NCBI RefSeq assembly: GCF_037893015.1
Contig: NC_133661.1
Location: 186,498,703 to 186,562,702, forward strand
Length of the DNA stretch: 64,000 nt
Source: Macrotis lagotis
Taxonomy: Eukaryota; Chordata; Mammalia; Peramelemorphia; Peramelidae
Direction of reading: 5' to 3'
In this document: positions 9,056 to 21,965 of the stretch, in pieces
How the letters are laid out: each line of letters opens with the position of its first letter
Numbering within the stretch: the first letter of the stretch is position 1
The notes under the pieces: generated by a model
Databases searched by the model: none
What the model was told of the DNA's origin: nothing
What the model saw: the letters and a program-made list of their open reading frames with translations, nothing else
Program-made: the position numbers and the translations under genes

Positions 9056-11275
9056 TAATAGTTTCACATTCCCAATAAGATTGGGGTGAAACAAGGATGC
9101 CCATTATCACCAGTACTATTTCAATATTGTCTTAGAAATGTTAGCTAAAGCAATAAGAGAAGAAAAAGAAATTGAAGGAATTAGAATTGGGAAGGAAGAA
9201 ACAAAATTCTCACTCTGTGCAGATGACATGATGACCTAGAGAATCCTAAAAAAATCATCTAAAAATCTACTAGAAACAATTAGAAACTTTAGCATAGTCA
9301 CAGGATGTAAAATAAACTCACATAAATCCTCAGCATTTCTATATATTACTAGCAAGATACAGCAACAAGAGCTAAAAAGAGAAATTCCATTTAAAGTAAC
9401 TTCAGACAATATAAAATACTTGGGAGTCTACCTACTAAAGCAGACTCAGAAACTCTAAGAAAACAACTATAAAACACTTTTCACACAAATAAATAACTGG
9501 ACAAATATCAACTGCTCATAGGCTGAGCTAATATAATAAAAATGAAAATTCTACCTAAATTAAACTACTTATTTAGTGCCTTATCAAACTTCCAAAAAAT
9601 ACTTTAATGAAGTAGAAAAATTATAACTAAATTATATGAGAAACAAAAAGTCAAGAATATCCAGGAATTTAATGAAAAAAAAGTACAAAAGAAGGTGGCT
9701 TAGCTTTACCAGATCTAAAATTATATTATAAAGCATCAGTCATCAAAGCTATCTGATATTGGCTAAGAAACAGAGAGATGGATCAGTAGGATAGATTAGG
9801 TTAAAAACAGACAGCAGGAAATGATTATAGTAACCTGATGTTTGAAAAACCCAGAGTCCAACTTTTGGGATAAGAACTCTATCTTCAATAAAAAAAAAAA
9901 AAACTGTTGGGAAAATTGGAAGTTACCATGGCAGAAACTTGTATTAGACCAACAGTTAGCTCCCACACCAAGATGAGATAAAAATGGGTACAGGATCATA
10001 AGCAAACTAGGAGACCAATGAATAGTTTACTTGTCAAATCTATAGAAAGGGAAGCGGTTTATGACCAAGGAAGAGATGGAGAACATCATTAAAAACAAAT
10101 TAGATAATTTTGGTTACATTAAATTAAAAAGTTTTTGCGCAGACAAAACCAAGATCAAAAGAAATGTAGTAAATTGGGAAACAATTTTTACAACTAGTAT
10201 TTCTGACAAAGGACTCATTTCTAAAATATATAGAGAGAAAAAGAACTGAGTTAAATTTATAAAAAAAAAAGCCATTCTCCAATAGACAAATAGTCAAAGG
10301 ATATGCAAAGGCAATTTACAAATGAGGAAATCAAAGTGATCCACAGTCATATGAAAAATTGTTCTAAATCACTACTGATTAAAGAAATGCAAATTAAAGC
10401 ATCCTTGAGGTACCACTTCATACCTCTCAGACTGGCCAATATGACAGAAAGGATAGTGTTCTATGTTGGAAGGGATGTGGGAAATCTGGGGCACTAATAC
10501 ATTGTTGGCGGAACTGTGAACTCATCCAACCTTTCTGGAGAGCAATTTGAAATTATGCTCAAGGGGCAATAAAAATGTGCATATCCTTTGATCCAGCAAT
10601 ACCACTATTGGGTCTATACCCTGAAGAGATCATGTAAAAGGCTAAAAATATCACTTGTATGAAAATAGTCATAGTATCCCTATTTGTGGTAGCAAAGAAT
10701 TAGAAATCAAGTGAATGTTCATCAATTGGGGAATGGCTGAACAAATTGTGGTCTATGTATGTTATAGAACACGATTGTTCTAATAGAAATGAAGAAGGAT
10801 GGGATTTCTTTCTGGAAAGACTTGTATGAACTGATTTTGAGTGAGATGAGCAGAACCAGAAGAACATTGTACACCCTAACAGCAACATAGGTGTGATGAC
10901 CAACATTAATGGACTTGCTCATTCCATTAGTACATTAATCAGGGATAATTTTAGAATACCTGCAATGGAGACTACCATCTGTGTCCAGAGAAAAAACTGT
11001 GGTGTTTAAACAAAGAACAAAGACTATTATATTAAATTTTTTAAAAGTATCTCATATGCTACATAATTTTGCTAACTCTAATATTTTATTTTCTCCTCAA
11101 GGGTATGATTTCTCTCTCAATATATTCAATTTCAATCAATGAATAGCATGAAAACAATGTAAAGATTATCGGACTGTCTTCCATGGGAGAGGGGGAAGGG
11201 GGAGGGAAGGAAGCAGGGGAAATTGTAAAAATTCAAAATCTTAAAAAAATGATGGGTATAAACTATTATTATATA
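9056..11275 (+). mobile_element. 5'-truncated L1: ORF2 RT region to 3' end
   Basis: Opens within the reverse transcriptase domain ([14 protein letters not shown] at about 9080, then CADDMM in place of FADD), continues through the ORF2 C-terminus (MQRQFTNEEIKVIHSHMKNCSKSL, 10303-10375; ALxHCWW-type motif about 10500) and ends with the L1 3'UTR and an A-rich tail near 11250. Many stops and shifts; inactive. Confidence 0.8.
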
Positions 11276-11456
11276 TAATTTGAAAACAAATAAATTATTA
11301 ATAAAGGGGGAAATCATAGTTTCAAAGAATCTGAGGATTCTTAAATGATCTCTTCTTGATTTGTTTTTCAAGCCAATTGATTTTTCTATCATATAACTTA
11401 CATTTTCTTCTACTGTTTCCCAGTTTTAAAATTTTTATTCTAAATAGGTCTTGTAG

Positions 11457-11612
11457 GGATGGCTAGGTGGTGCAGTAGATAGAGCACTGACCCTGGAGTC
11501 AGGAGTACCTGAGTTCAAATCTGGCCTCAGACACTTAATAATTACCCAGCTGTGTGGCCTTGGGTAAGCCACTTAACCCCACTGCCTTGCAAAAACCTAA
11601 AAAAAAATTTAA
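11457..11612 (+). mobile_element. tRNA-derived SINE
   Basis: GGATGGCTAGGTGGTGCAG … GGCCTCAGACACTTAATAAT … CTTGCAAAAACCTAAAAAAA. Confidence 0.9.
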
Positions 11613-11839
11613 AAAATAAATAGCTCTTGTGTCACAAACTATTTTTTTAATTTGGTTTTGGTCTATTTGATTTTTTTTTCTTGATTTTAGGTTGTCATTT
11701 CTTTGTTAAGGCTTCCTACTTCCTCTCTAAACAATTTCTTTTTCTTGAAATTCATTTTTTGGAGTTTTTATTTTATCTTATCTCTTGTAAGATTTCTTTT
11801 GGATGATCTTGTTACCCTTATGGAAAAAACATGTCTTCA

Positions 11840-13018
11840 TTTCCAGGGCAGAACCAAGATGGTGATATGAAGCTAATGTATTCCCACAGCATTTCCCTAC
11901 ATTCAGCTAAATGAAGCCTCTGCACAGACATTAAAGCTACAGATCCCACCAAAAAAGATACGCTTCAATGGTAGACGTCATGGAGGATCTTCGGTGAAGG
12001 TCTGTCCCTTTGGGAGAAAAGGGGAAGAAAAGGGAGTAGTAAAGCCAATAGCAGGGTTTTAGCCACAGTGAAGATAGCTCCCATCAGCTGGACAACAGCA
12101 AAGGATCCAGCAGCTACTTAGCAAGTCAGTAGGGAGGATCCCAACCCCAACAAAGTCTGAACCCTAGGAACAATGGGGCAAAAGACAGGATTGGGTTAGG
12201 AACTAACCTCTGCAGAGGCAGAGGCAATCCCTGGATGGTATAGGCAAGCTCTTGGCCAATGATAGGTCAGGGACCAGTCCCCAGGCCCAGCATATAAAGC
12301 TTGGGTATATACTCCCTACACCCCAGCATTAGAGCTCAGACATTTCAAGATGAGCTAGTTGAAAGCTACTATGCAGTTAAAGATGATATCAATGCCATTT
12401 TGGAAGAATAAAAGAATAAAGAAGAATAAAACAGTGCAAAATTACCATGGGGGGGAAGTCTTTGAATTGGACTCAAATCCAAAAACTCATAGAAGAGCTT
12501 AAAAAAAAGAATTTAAAATCCAAAGAAGAAAGGAAGAAGAAAAATGGAAAAAAGAAATGAGTGACATACAGAAAAATTATGAAAAATTGACCAAAGAAAT
12601 TGACTCCTTTAATATAAAAATAACCAACTGGAAAAAATGTAACTCTTCAAAAAATAAAATCAACAAATGCATTCAGTGATGAGTAAAATTAACCAACTAG
12701 AAAAGATAAAAAAGCTAACTGAAGAAAATAAAACCCTAAAAATTAGATTTGGACAAATAGAAACCAATGAATCTATGAGACTATAAAATTCCATCAAATA
12801 AAGTATAAAGGCTGAAAAAAAAATTGAAGAAAAGATAAAGTACCTTTTGGGAAAAACAAATGACATGGAAAATAGGTCCAGAAGAAATAATTTATAAATT
12901 ATTAGATTATCAGAAAACCTAGATCAAAAAAGAACCTTGAAAACATCTAACAGAAAATCATCGGGGAAAATTGTCTAAATCTGCTGGAACAAGAAGACAA
13001 AATAGCCATTGTAGGAAT
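11840..13018 (+). mobile_element. L1-type 5'UTR and ORF1 remnant, second subfamily
   Basis: Begins GGGCAGAACCAAGATGGTGA. An A-rich decayed ORF1 follows (about 12360-13015) with coiled-coil-type codons and a block resembling the ORF1 RNA-binding region (LENIxQKIIGENC-like near 12940-12990). It ends where the next L1 copy begins. Confidence 0.55.
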
Positions 13019-13020
13019 AC

Positions 13021-14500
13021 ACAGATGGAGCCAAGATGGCAGCAGGAGAACAGCCTCTCTTAGGTGCTTTCTTCAAAATATTCAAAAACTTTAAAATTAT
13101 GATTCTATCTAAATTTTTGAGAGACAGAACCCACAGAAAGATCCAATGAGGCAATTCTCCAGTCCAAGGTAACCCGGAAAATAGTGGGAAAGTTCTGTTC
13201 CTCAATGTTGGAAGGGCATCAGTGAAGGAGCTTCAGCTTTCCAACAACAACCCCAGGGTACCTGGCAGCAGAAGTTTCTTGACCTGCCACCCCAGGGGGC
13301 ACCAAGCACAACTTGGAAAATCAGCAAGGTGACCTCTGCCAGAGCAAGCATGAAGCGCAGGCCAGTGTGGCCCTCCTTAGCATAACCATGACCCTCAATG
13401 CAGCCCAGATGCCAGGAAATGGAAGCAGGCCTGTGGAGCTGCCCAGCAGCAACCACCCAGCAGCTACTCCCTGAGTACTCAGCCCACAGAAGGTAAGGGA
13501 GTGGAGGGAGACTGCCAAGGTCTGTCCTTTGTCCCTGGAAGAGGACTCTGGGGCTTTGATCATATTTAGACCCTGGTCACAGTCTGGTGCCCCAAAGGGG
13601 TGAGCTTGTGGCCATTCAACAGACCAGGAAAGCAGTCAGAGCCTCACATACTGAGGTCCTTTTGGGGGTGTCCCAATAATACTCAAAAGCTCAAGAAACA
13701 CCCCAAAACCAGACACAAGCTGGGGAAATGAGCAAACAGAAAAAAATAAAGGAACCTGACCACAGACAATTACTTTGGTCCTGTGGAAGACCAAAATACA
13801 CAATCTGATGATGAGAAAGTCCAAACTTTTGCATCTAAAGACTCTAAGAAATATAGATGTTGGGCTCAGGCTAAAACAGAGTTCAAAAAAAATTGAAAAT
13901 CAAGTAAGGGAAGTAGAAGAAAAATTGGAAAAAGAAATGAGAGAGATGCAGGGAAAACATGAAAATGAATTCAGCAGCTTAGTCAAGGAGATCCCCCCAA
14001 AAATGCTAAAGGAAATAACGTATTAAAAACCAGTTTAGGTCAAATGGATAAAACAGTTCAAAAAGTTATTGAGGAGAAGAATGCTTTAAAAAGCAGAATT
14101 GGCCAGATGGAAAAGGAGATATGAAAGCTATCTGAGGAAAACAAATCCTACAGATGAAGAACGGACTTAATGGAAGCTGATGACTTTGCAAGAAATCAAG
14201 AAACAATAGTTCAACACCAAAAGAATGAAAAACTAAAAGAAAATGTGAAATATCTCATTGAAAAAACAACCAATCTGGAAAACAGATCCAGGAAAAATAA
14301 TTTTAAAATTATTGGGCTCCCTGAAAGTCATGATCAGGAAAAGAGCCTTGACCTCAATGTTAAAGAATTTCTACAGGAAAATTGCCCTGATATCCTAGAA
14401 GCAGAGGATAAAATAGAAATTGAGAGAATCCACCAATCTCCTACTGAAAGAGATCAAAAAAAAAAACCCCAACCCCCAGGAATATTATAGCCAAGTTCAA
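13021..14500 (+). mobile_element. L1/HAL1 5'UTR and ORF1, 3'-truncated
   Basis: Starts GGAGCCAAGATGGCAGCAGG, continues through a 5'UTR and a damaged ORF1 (13775-14490) with heptads such as EEKLEKEMREMQGKHENEF and the block ENRSRKNNFKIIGLPESHDQ. It stops abruptly at an antisense SINE at about 14500. Frame breaks occur near 14030 and 14124. Confidence 0.7.
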
Positions 14501-14805
14501 ACACCATGACATCAGGGAGGTGATGCCATGACAATCTGATGAATTAAATTTGAGTTAGAGGGTGCTGTGCCATGTCACAGCCTCACTTTCTCCTCCAGAG
14601 CCATTTGAGTTCAGTGGCCAGATATGAATCAGAATGACTAGAGATGGCCTTGGACATGAGGCAATCAGGGTTAAGTAACTTGCCCAAGGTCACTCAGCTA
14701 GTAAGTGGCAAGTGTCTGAGGGCAGATATGAACTTCTGTCCTCCTGACTCCAAGGCCAGTGTTCTATCCACTGCACCACCTAAAGACTACCTAAGGAATG
14801 ATGAT
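14500..14805 (-). mobile_element. Long tRNA-derived marsupial SINE
   Basis: Reverse-strand relative of the 1782-2100 element: ATGACATCAGGGAGGTGATG, then GGTCACTCAGCTAGTAAGTG and CCAGTGTTCTATCCACTGCA. It truncates the ORF1 of the preceding L1 copy. Confidence 0.75.
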
Positions 14806-14889
14806 CTAGTCCAGGTTGGAAATGGAACAGATCAAAAATCTTGGCCCATGAGACACTGCTGCTGTATCACAGAGGAAGAAAGATAGAGA

Positions 14890-15930
14890 CCAATTTTTAG
14901 TCTGGTGCCCCAATCATGCTTCAAAACATGTTTAAATCAACATCCTTTTACATGTTATACTTAATAAAAATTTATGTTTAAGTGTTTGAAAAAAAATATG
15001 ACTTTGTTCCAAAAGACCAATAATACTCCATTTGGATTGCTAAAAGAGAAGACCCATCTCAAGTCTAAAAGTTCGGTTTGATCAATATTCTTCCTGATAA
15101 GTATTGAGATATACTTTCTCCTATCAGCAAAGATTTTTTTTTATTTTAATCTGTGGTATCCAGTCATTCAGTCAATCAATCAGTGCATATTAAGAATTTC
15201 AAGTATTATGACAGGGACACAAAGACAAAAATGAAATGGTCTTTTCTCTCATGGAGCTTATACTTCATTGGGTGAAATATGATGAAATAAAGGCAATCTA
15301 GCTGACATTGAAGTTGTCCCCAAGTCTCTCATGCTGATAAGCAGTCAACATCTGATATTGACCCCAGACTCAATGAACTGGATATGAGCTAAAGTTTGCA
15401 ACTGCACCATCCATGAATTAAGACTTTTCTCTCACTTTGATAACATGCATCTAAATCTAACAATTCATAGAAGTAGAAGCTGTTTTTTTTCTGATTTTAA
15501 GTTGGTTTTAAGTTGTAGCTAATGATATGTCTTTTTTCTACTTAGGGATTGATTCCTTGGACTTTATATTTTTTGTTTTGGTGTTGTTTTTTTTTTTGAA
15601 AACTTTGAATTGTGAACTACAATTTAGATTGTTAATTTCTTTGCCCCACTACCTTGATTGGTACTGAATGGTATCAACCTTGAATTTTATTTTAGACTAG
15701 CCCATTTTCTCTTTTAATCAGTGAAATTAGTAATATATTATATGATGGCTTTTTTTGGTTTAAATAAAATACAGAATGGCTGAGAAACAAAAACTAGATT
15801 CTTAAGAAATGCCTCTTCATTGATTGATGTGAAATTATGAACTTTTCCCACTATATCTCCTAGCTGCTTCAAATCAATATCCTTTATCCTTATCTAGCAT
15901 TAAGCTAACTACATTTGTAAAGAGTTCTCT
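14890..15930. other. No gene recognised
   Basis: T-rich sequence without recognisable repeats apart from short L2-like text (GGAGCTTATACTTCATTGGG near 15255). Confidence 0.45.
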
Positions 15931-15934
15931 CTGG

Positions 15935-16095
15935 GACAGCTTGATGGCACAATGGATAGAGCATCAGCCCTGGAGTCAGGAGGACCTGGGTTCAAATCTG
16001 CCCTCAGATACTTAATAATTACCTAGCTATGTGACCTTAACCTCATTACCTTGCAAAAAAAGAAAAAGAAAGAAAAAAAATTAAAAAAACCAAAG
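15935..16095 (+). mobile_element. tRNA-derived SINE
   Basis: GGGACAGCTTGATGGCACAA, GCCCTGGAGTCAGGAGGACC, ACTTAATAATTACCTAGCTA, A/G-rich tail. Confidence 0.85.
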
Positions 16096-16139
16096 TGTTC
16101 TCTCTGGTCTTAACATAAAAACAACATTAACAGTAATGA

Positions 16140-16370
16140 TAGCAAACATTTCCATAGTCCTTTAGGGTTTGGGAAACACTTTTATAGATATTATTTCATT
16201 ATATCCTCATAGCAACATTAAGTAGATACCATTAAGTAGAAGAGGAAACTGAGTTTAAGTGACTTGCCCAGGGTCACTCAGCTACTAAGTATCTTTGTTT
16301 TCCTAATTTGAACTGAGATTTTAATTCAAGATTTGTGCTTAACCATTGTGCTACATAGCAGTCTCAACAA
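16140..16370 (-). mobile_element. MIR/CORE-SINE relic
   Basis: GAGGAAACTGAGTTTAAGTG, CTTGCCCAGGGTCACTCAGC; reverse orientation. Confidence 0.65.
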
Positions 16371-16574
16371 GACAGTTTAAGGCCTAAGAAGCCACTTGAT
16401 CAATCTGCATATGTGGCAGTGCTTACCAGCCCTAGAATGAGATGCTGCAGTGTGACCCAGATTGGGACAAAGGGGACCTGGGTGACTATGCTGCTCACTA
16501 GTGGATGTTCTCATTGTATGGTTTGTTTTTAACATCAGCATATAACTAAGCAATTCCTTTGTGACTATAGCTGT

Positions 16575-16822
16575 GACTCTCTGTCCAACCCTCCAGCTGC
16601 ACAGGAAATGCCAGGGAGAATGCCAGTTCTTTAGAGAACCTCAAGCACTGTATGTCTGTTTAAGATAGAGAAAAACAATTTCTTCATTGATTGCCAAGCA
16701 AAAGGCAGGTCAAGGAGACAAAGAAATTACAGTTGTAGAGGGGTCAAGTCAAGCTTAGGGATATGTTTATGCTCTCAATATGGATCATATATACATCTAT
16801 CTTAAAAGATAACAAGACCCAT

Positions 16823-16855
<33 letters not shown>

Positions 16856-16872
16856 AAGACCCAATTAACTGC
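16575..16872. repeat. Dispersed or duplicated segment, copy 2
   Basis: Counterpart of 2825-3385 without the SINE. It contains a (GA)n tract at 16825-16852 and ends at the antisense HAL1. Confidence 0.6.
16825..16852. repeat. (GA)n microsatellite
   Basis: About 14 GA units. Confidence 0.95.
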
Positions 16873-19790
16873 CATATGGCAGTTAGTTTTTTTTGTACAC
16901 GTGATTTTTTTATATATTACTAAAATATCCTTGTTTAAGAGTAAACATAATACCCCCCAAAAAATATAGACCCTCATGAGAAATAAAGGAAAGGAAAGGG
17001 AAAAATGTGTTTCGTTCTGTATTCTGATACCATCAGCTCTGTCTCAGGTGGATCACATTCTTTATGATAAATCCATCAAAAAAGTTACTTCCATATTTTT
17101 GCACTGATGCTGTTGCTGATTGTAATTCCCTCCATTCATTCCTCCCCACTACCATATATTATATTTTCTCTCTCCTTTCACTCTGTCCCTTTTCTAAAAT
17201 GTGCTATAGGGTGACTGGGTATTGCAGTGGACTGATCACTGGCCCTAAGACCAAGAGACCCCAAGCCCACATACCACCCCTGAGACCCAGCAACCATCCA
17301 GTCCCATGGTCCCAGACCCTTGCAAGAAGTAAAAAAGAAAATGTATTATATCTGACTGTTCTCTCCTATGATCTATACTTTCCTCTATCACCCATATCCC
17401 CCTTCCCCCTTTCCCTCTTCTCTCCTTTTTACTCTAGATGTCTATATCCTATTGAGTGTGTATGCAGTTTCTTCTCTGAGCCATTTCTGATGGGAGTGAA
17501 GTTTCCCTCATTCCCTTTTGCCTTCCCCCCTCCCACATCATTGCAAAAGTTCACTGCAAAAAAAAAATAAAATATATTTTATATTAAATGTCTTAGCCTA
17601 TTCCACCTCTCCTTTCTCTTATTCCCAGTGCATTTTCCTTTTAGTCATTAACTCCATTTTTACCATACATTATATCTTCAAATTCAGTTCTCTCCTGTGC
17701 TGCAAATATAAATGCTCCTTCTACCTGCTCTATTAAATGAGAAGTTTCATATGAGTATTATCAGTATCATTTTTCTGTGCAGGAATACATGCAGTTTATT
17801 ATCATTAAGTCCCTCATATTTTACCCTTCTCCGCTCTATATGCTTCACCTGAGTCCTGTATTTGAAGGTCAAACTTTCTGTTCAGCTCTAGTTGTTTCAA
17901 CAGGAACATTTGAAATTCCCCTGGTTCATTGGAAGTCCATCTTTTCCCCTGGAAGAGGAGTTCAGTTTTTCTGGATAATAATTGATTCTTTTTTTTTTTT
18001 TAAGATTTTTCAAGGCAATGGGGTTAAATGGCTTGCCCAAGGCCACACGGCTAGGTAATTATTAAGTGTCTGAGGTCGGATTTGAACCCAGGTACTCCTG
18101 ACTCCAAGGCCGGTGCTCTATTCACTATGCTACCTAGCCACCCCAGTAATTGATTCTTGATTGCATTCCAAACTCTTTTGCCTTCTGGAATATTATATTC
18201 CAAGCCCTATGAGTTCTTAATGTAGTTGCTGCTGAGTCCTAAATGATCCTGACTGCAGCTCCATGATATTTGAATTGTGTCCTTCTGGCTGCTTGCATCA
18301 TTTTCTCTTTGATTTGGGAGTTCTGGAACTTGGCTATAATATTCCTGGGGGTTGATTTTTTTTTTTTTGGATCTCTTTCTGGGGGAGATCGGTGAATCCT
18401 CTCAATTTCTATTTTATCCTCTGCTTCTAGGATATCAGGGCAATTTTCCTGTAGGATTTCTTTAAAAATGAGGTCAAGGCTCTTTTCCTGATCATGACTT
18501 TCAGGTAGCCCAATAATTTTTAAATTATCTTTCCTGATTCTGTTTTCCAGATCAGTTGTTTTTTCAATGAAATGTTTCACATTTTCTTCTAATTTTTCAT
18601 TCTTTTGGTGTTGAAATATTATGTCTTGACTTATTGTAAAGTCATCAGCTTCCTTTAACTCCATTCTACATCTGAAGGGTGTGTTTTCCTCAGAGAGTTT
18701 TCTTATCTTCTTTTCCACCTGGCCAATTCTGCTTTTTAAAGCATTCTTCTCCTCAATAACTTTTTGAACTGTTTTATCCATTTGGCCTATGCTGGTTCTT
18801 AAAATGTTATTTTCTTCAGCATTTTTTTGGATCTCCTTGACTAAGCTGCTGACTTCTTTTTCGTGTTTTTCCTGTATCTCTCTCATTTCTTTTCTCAATT
18901 TTTCTTCTATCTCCCTTACGTGATTTTCAAAATCTTTTTTTGAGCTCTGTCACTGCCTGAGCCCAACTTCTGTTTTTCATGGAGTCTTTAGATGCAGGAG
19001 CTTGTACTTCGTCATCTTCAGATTGAGTGTTTTGATCTTTCTTGGGATCATAGACAAAGCATTTCTCAATGGTGTTCCTCTTTTTTTCTCTGTTTACTCA
19101 TTTCTCCAGCCTGTGCCTGGTTTTGGAGTGCTTTCTGAGCTTTTGAGTATTATTGGGACACCTGCTTTGGGGGACGTTTTGGTACACCCCACTGGGACCT
19201 TTATTCCTCCAAGGGCATATGCTCTTTGCTTGTGCTTTGAATATAGAGGTGACCACAGACACTCCCCTCTGCCCTGGAGCTGTGAGGAGGAGCCCTGCTA
19301 TCATAGTAATGGAAGACTAAACTGCAACCTGGATCTGAGTGTGGGCAAACAGCAAAGTCCTGCCCCAGGAAAAACAGAAAGATTTCTGTCATCTCCCTTG
19401 ACCCCCTCACCTTCTGTGGTCTGTGTTCTGGATGTGCAGGCTGGTTCCCCCCGATTCTCACTGCAGATTCAGCTCCTCACTCCACATTCATTCTGGTGTA
19501 GCACAGTTCTCTCACAGACCCTTCAAGCTGTTGCTGGTGATCCCTAGACTGGGCTGGGCTGAGCAGCAGTGGCTTTTTTCCAACCCCCCGGTCTTGGTGA
19601 AACAAACCTTTCTCATAGAACTTCTAAGTTATCTTGGACTGGGAAAATGTATCACTCAGCCTTTCTTCAAGTTCTGTCCCTCTAAATTTTGGCTAGAGTC
19701 ATAATTTGTTGGCTTTTTTGAGTTTTGGGGGGAAGGAGTTTCTGGAAAATGCTGCCTTCACACCGCCATCTTGGCTCTGCCTTCCAGCTC
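16872..19790 (-). mobile_element. Antisense HAL1-like element
   Basis: This is a reverse-strand relative of the 35231-38440 element. The 5' end (GGCGGTGTGAAGGC-like; AGCCAAGATGG read on the minus strand) lies near 19790, with ORF1 from about 19101 down to 17830 and the 3' end near 16875. The frame 18239-18898 keeps an open ORF1 middle (heptad repeats, then ENRIRKDNLKIIGLPESHDQ and FKYHGAAVRI) before a stop replacing a Gln codon. A SINE at 17990-18150 splits the C-terminal ORF1 domain. There is no ORF2 between ORF1 and the 3' end. I found no convincing target-site duplication. Confidence 0.68.
17988..18147 (-). mobile_element. tRNA-derived SINE within the antisense HAL1
   Basis: CAAGGCCACACGGCTAGGTA … TAGCCACCCC. 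The flanking repeat TAATTGATTCTT (about 17969 and 18148) looks like its target-site duplication. Confidence 0.88.
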
Positions 19791-19794
19791 TTAG

Positions 19795-20706
19795 ATTCAA
19801 TAGGATTCTCTTGGAAGCTGTTGGATGGAAGTTTCTTGAAAAGGGTACTGCTTCTCTTTGTACTTACTTGTACATCAGAAGAAGGAACTATGTTTCTTTC
19901 CTTGAAAAACCCAGATTAATCTTTGTACCACTCCTATCCTTCATTGTAGACCAATCTCCAGTTCAACAATAACAAGTATCATATCCACCAACTGCTAGCA
20001 GGTGATGAACAGAGAAATTTTTAGTGACTGGATGAGATGGGACCAAGTTGATGGCTTTAGCAGAGTATTCTGGAACAGGGGGAGATGGGGAGGTTCAACT
20101 TTTGAAAAGTTGGAAGGATAGCTTGTCAATAACTGGAGATTTGCCTACAATGAAAGTATTCAGCAAAAATAGGGATCAGTAAGAGCCAGTGAACATTCTA
20201 AAGCTGTGAGCTTATCTCTAAATAATCTGTCCTGTCTCCTTCTATTTTGTCCCTCTTCTCTTTTCTCATCCTTAAAGAATCTAAGTCATTTGGTTCTGGT
20301 CATCCTTAATTCATCCTAGTCTCCAGAGATTGTTTTTCCAAGGAAAATAATTTTATAATGCAATTTTTACAAAGAAACAATCTCATTCAAACCTAGATGT
20401 ATAGAACCACTACTCTAATTCTTGGTTCAAGATGTGTGCTCTTTTATTGGTTCTAAACACCACCCTGACATGTAGCAATCTGACAGAGAGCTAAGAGCAG
20501 GACAAAGGTAGAAGACAAAGAGTAAGGAAGGACCTTTGCCATGTAGGCCATTATGGGAGGAATGAGATTAGTAAGTAGAAGCATCAGGGGCAGAGAACAG
20601 CTGTGGTTTGACTGGAGTGAAGGGAAATACATAGAGTTGAGCCTGACCTTCACCTTGGAATACCATTCCTTTCACTGCTTGGTCCACTTCATACTTTCTT
20701 TGGTTT

Positions 20707-20757
<51 letters not shown>

Positions 20758-21240
20758 TCCCCTCTCTTCCCAGTCTCCTAAATATAGTTTAAAAATTGAC
20801 CTTCTAGGTTGCTTAATCCAAAACCCTCATTCTGAAGGTAAAGCCTAAAAGAAACTTCCAGTTTCCCAGAGAAAGAGGAAATAATGGACATAAGCATAAC
20901 AGGTTTGTAATTAGTGGACAAATTAAGAATAAAATTTCCTTTCTTTCCTCTCCCTGTAACATCTTCTAAATAAGAACCATAAAGAAACTTTATAAAAGAA
21001 AGCCAAGGAAATATTTTTGATAAAGTAATTTATTTTGCTCCTTGAGGAAAGGGTATCTTACATCAACCTTTTGACAAACAGCTTAAGAAGTTGGGAAAGA
21101 TTTGATTCTAATAGGAAGCAGGCCTAGTATTGCGTTGAAGTGATTATTGCCAGGCAGTTAATAACTAGTATAAGGAATTCTGAATTAGGAACATATATGA
21201 ACACTAAGACCCTAACATCAAAGAAAAAAGGCCTCTCCTT
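19795..21240. other. No gene recognised
   Basis: Sequence between the antisense HAL1 and the cryptic gene candidate. It could hold further 3' exons of the latter, but I found no segment with both an open frame and matching phase. Confidence 0.4.
20709..20756. repeat. (TA)n(TG)n microsatellite
   Basis: A short TA run followed by about 20 TG units. Confidence 0.95.
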
Positions 21241-21394
21241 CTTACCTGGTTCAGTATATCATCATATATCTCATCCCTTCACAATATTCATGGGCCTAGA
21301 AGGCAGCATGTCAGACATAAGGAGATCTAGCATTTACCAAAAAAAAAAATCTTATTGTTTCAAAGTAATTTAATTCTTCAATCCTCATAAGGAT

Positions 21395-21710
21395 AGCTTG
21401 AGGGAAGTTCTCAGATTCTTTTCACAGCCCTCATTTTACAGAGACTAAAGAGGCTGAAATTGCTCATAAGTCAATCATCTGCAACTGGTCATTGTTGAAG
21501 GCAGCATTTGAACCCAGATGTCCTGGAACCCCAACTCCTGATGCTCTTCACTATATTCTTTTGAGTTTATTTTTGTAAGGCAATGGGGTTAAGTAACTTG
21601 TCCAAGGTCACACAGCTAGGTAATTATTAAGTGTCTGAGGTTGAATTTGAACTCACGTCCTCCTGACTCTGGCAGGTGTTCTATCCACTGCACCATCTAA
21701 CTGCCCTCTT
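21395..21710 (-). mobile_element. MIR relic followed by a tRNA-derived SINE
   Basis: MIR-type text at 21395-21545 (CCTCATTTTACAGAGACTAA) and a reverse SINE at 21555-21706 (GGTCACACAGCTAGGTAATT). Confidence 0.8.
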
Positions 21711-21965
21711 CACTATATTCACTCTTACTCTAGAATAGATGGGGACCTGAGCAAGACTCAGGACTTTTCTCATCTCTACTGGGACTTGTTCTGACAGAAC
21801 AAAACTTCAGTGTAAATATGCCAGAAGTGACCCTGACTGAGGCACTCATTCTTATTTTCTTATTTCAGAAGCAGGAGTCAACTGTTCCTCCAAACATTGC
21901 AATTTAAACATCTACTTCTTTGTCCTGTTTCCAGCAGAATCAAATTATAAACCAATACTTATCAC

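Noticed and set aside
9050..11322. Short repeat ATAGTTTCA on both sides of the 9056-11275 L1
   Set aside because: Only about 9 bp match and the right copy is about 40 bp beyond the A-rich tail, so it is not a convincing target-site duplication.
17064..17570. 168-codon plus-strand frame
   Set aside because: Antisense of the HAL1 3' region; composition is C/T-rich without protein features.
19002..19547. 181-codon plus-strand frame
   Set aside because: Antisense of the 5'UTR and start of ORF1 in the minus-strand HAL1 copy.
20453..20653. Minus-strand frame with a secretory-looking hydrophobic end
   Set aside because: The hydrophobic part is at the C-terminal side (LSSTFVLLLALC) and the text resembles an old interspersed repeat; no splice context ties it to the cryptic gene.
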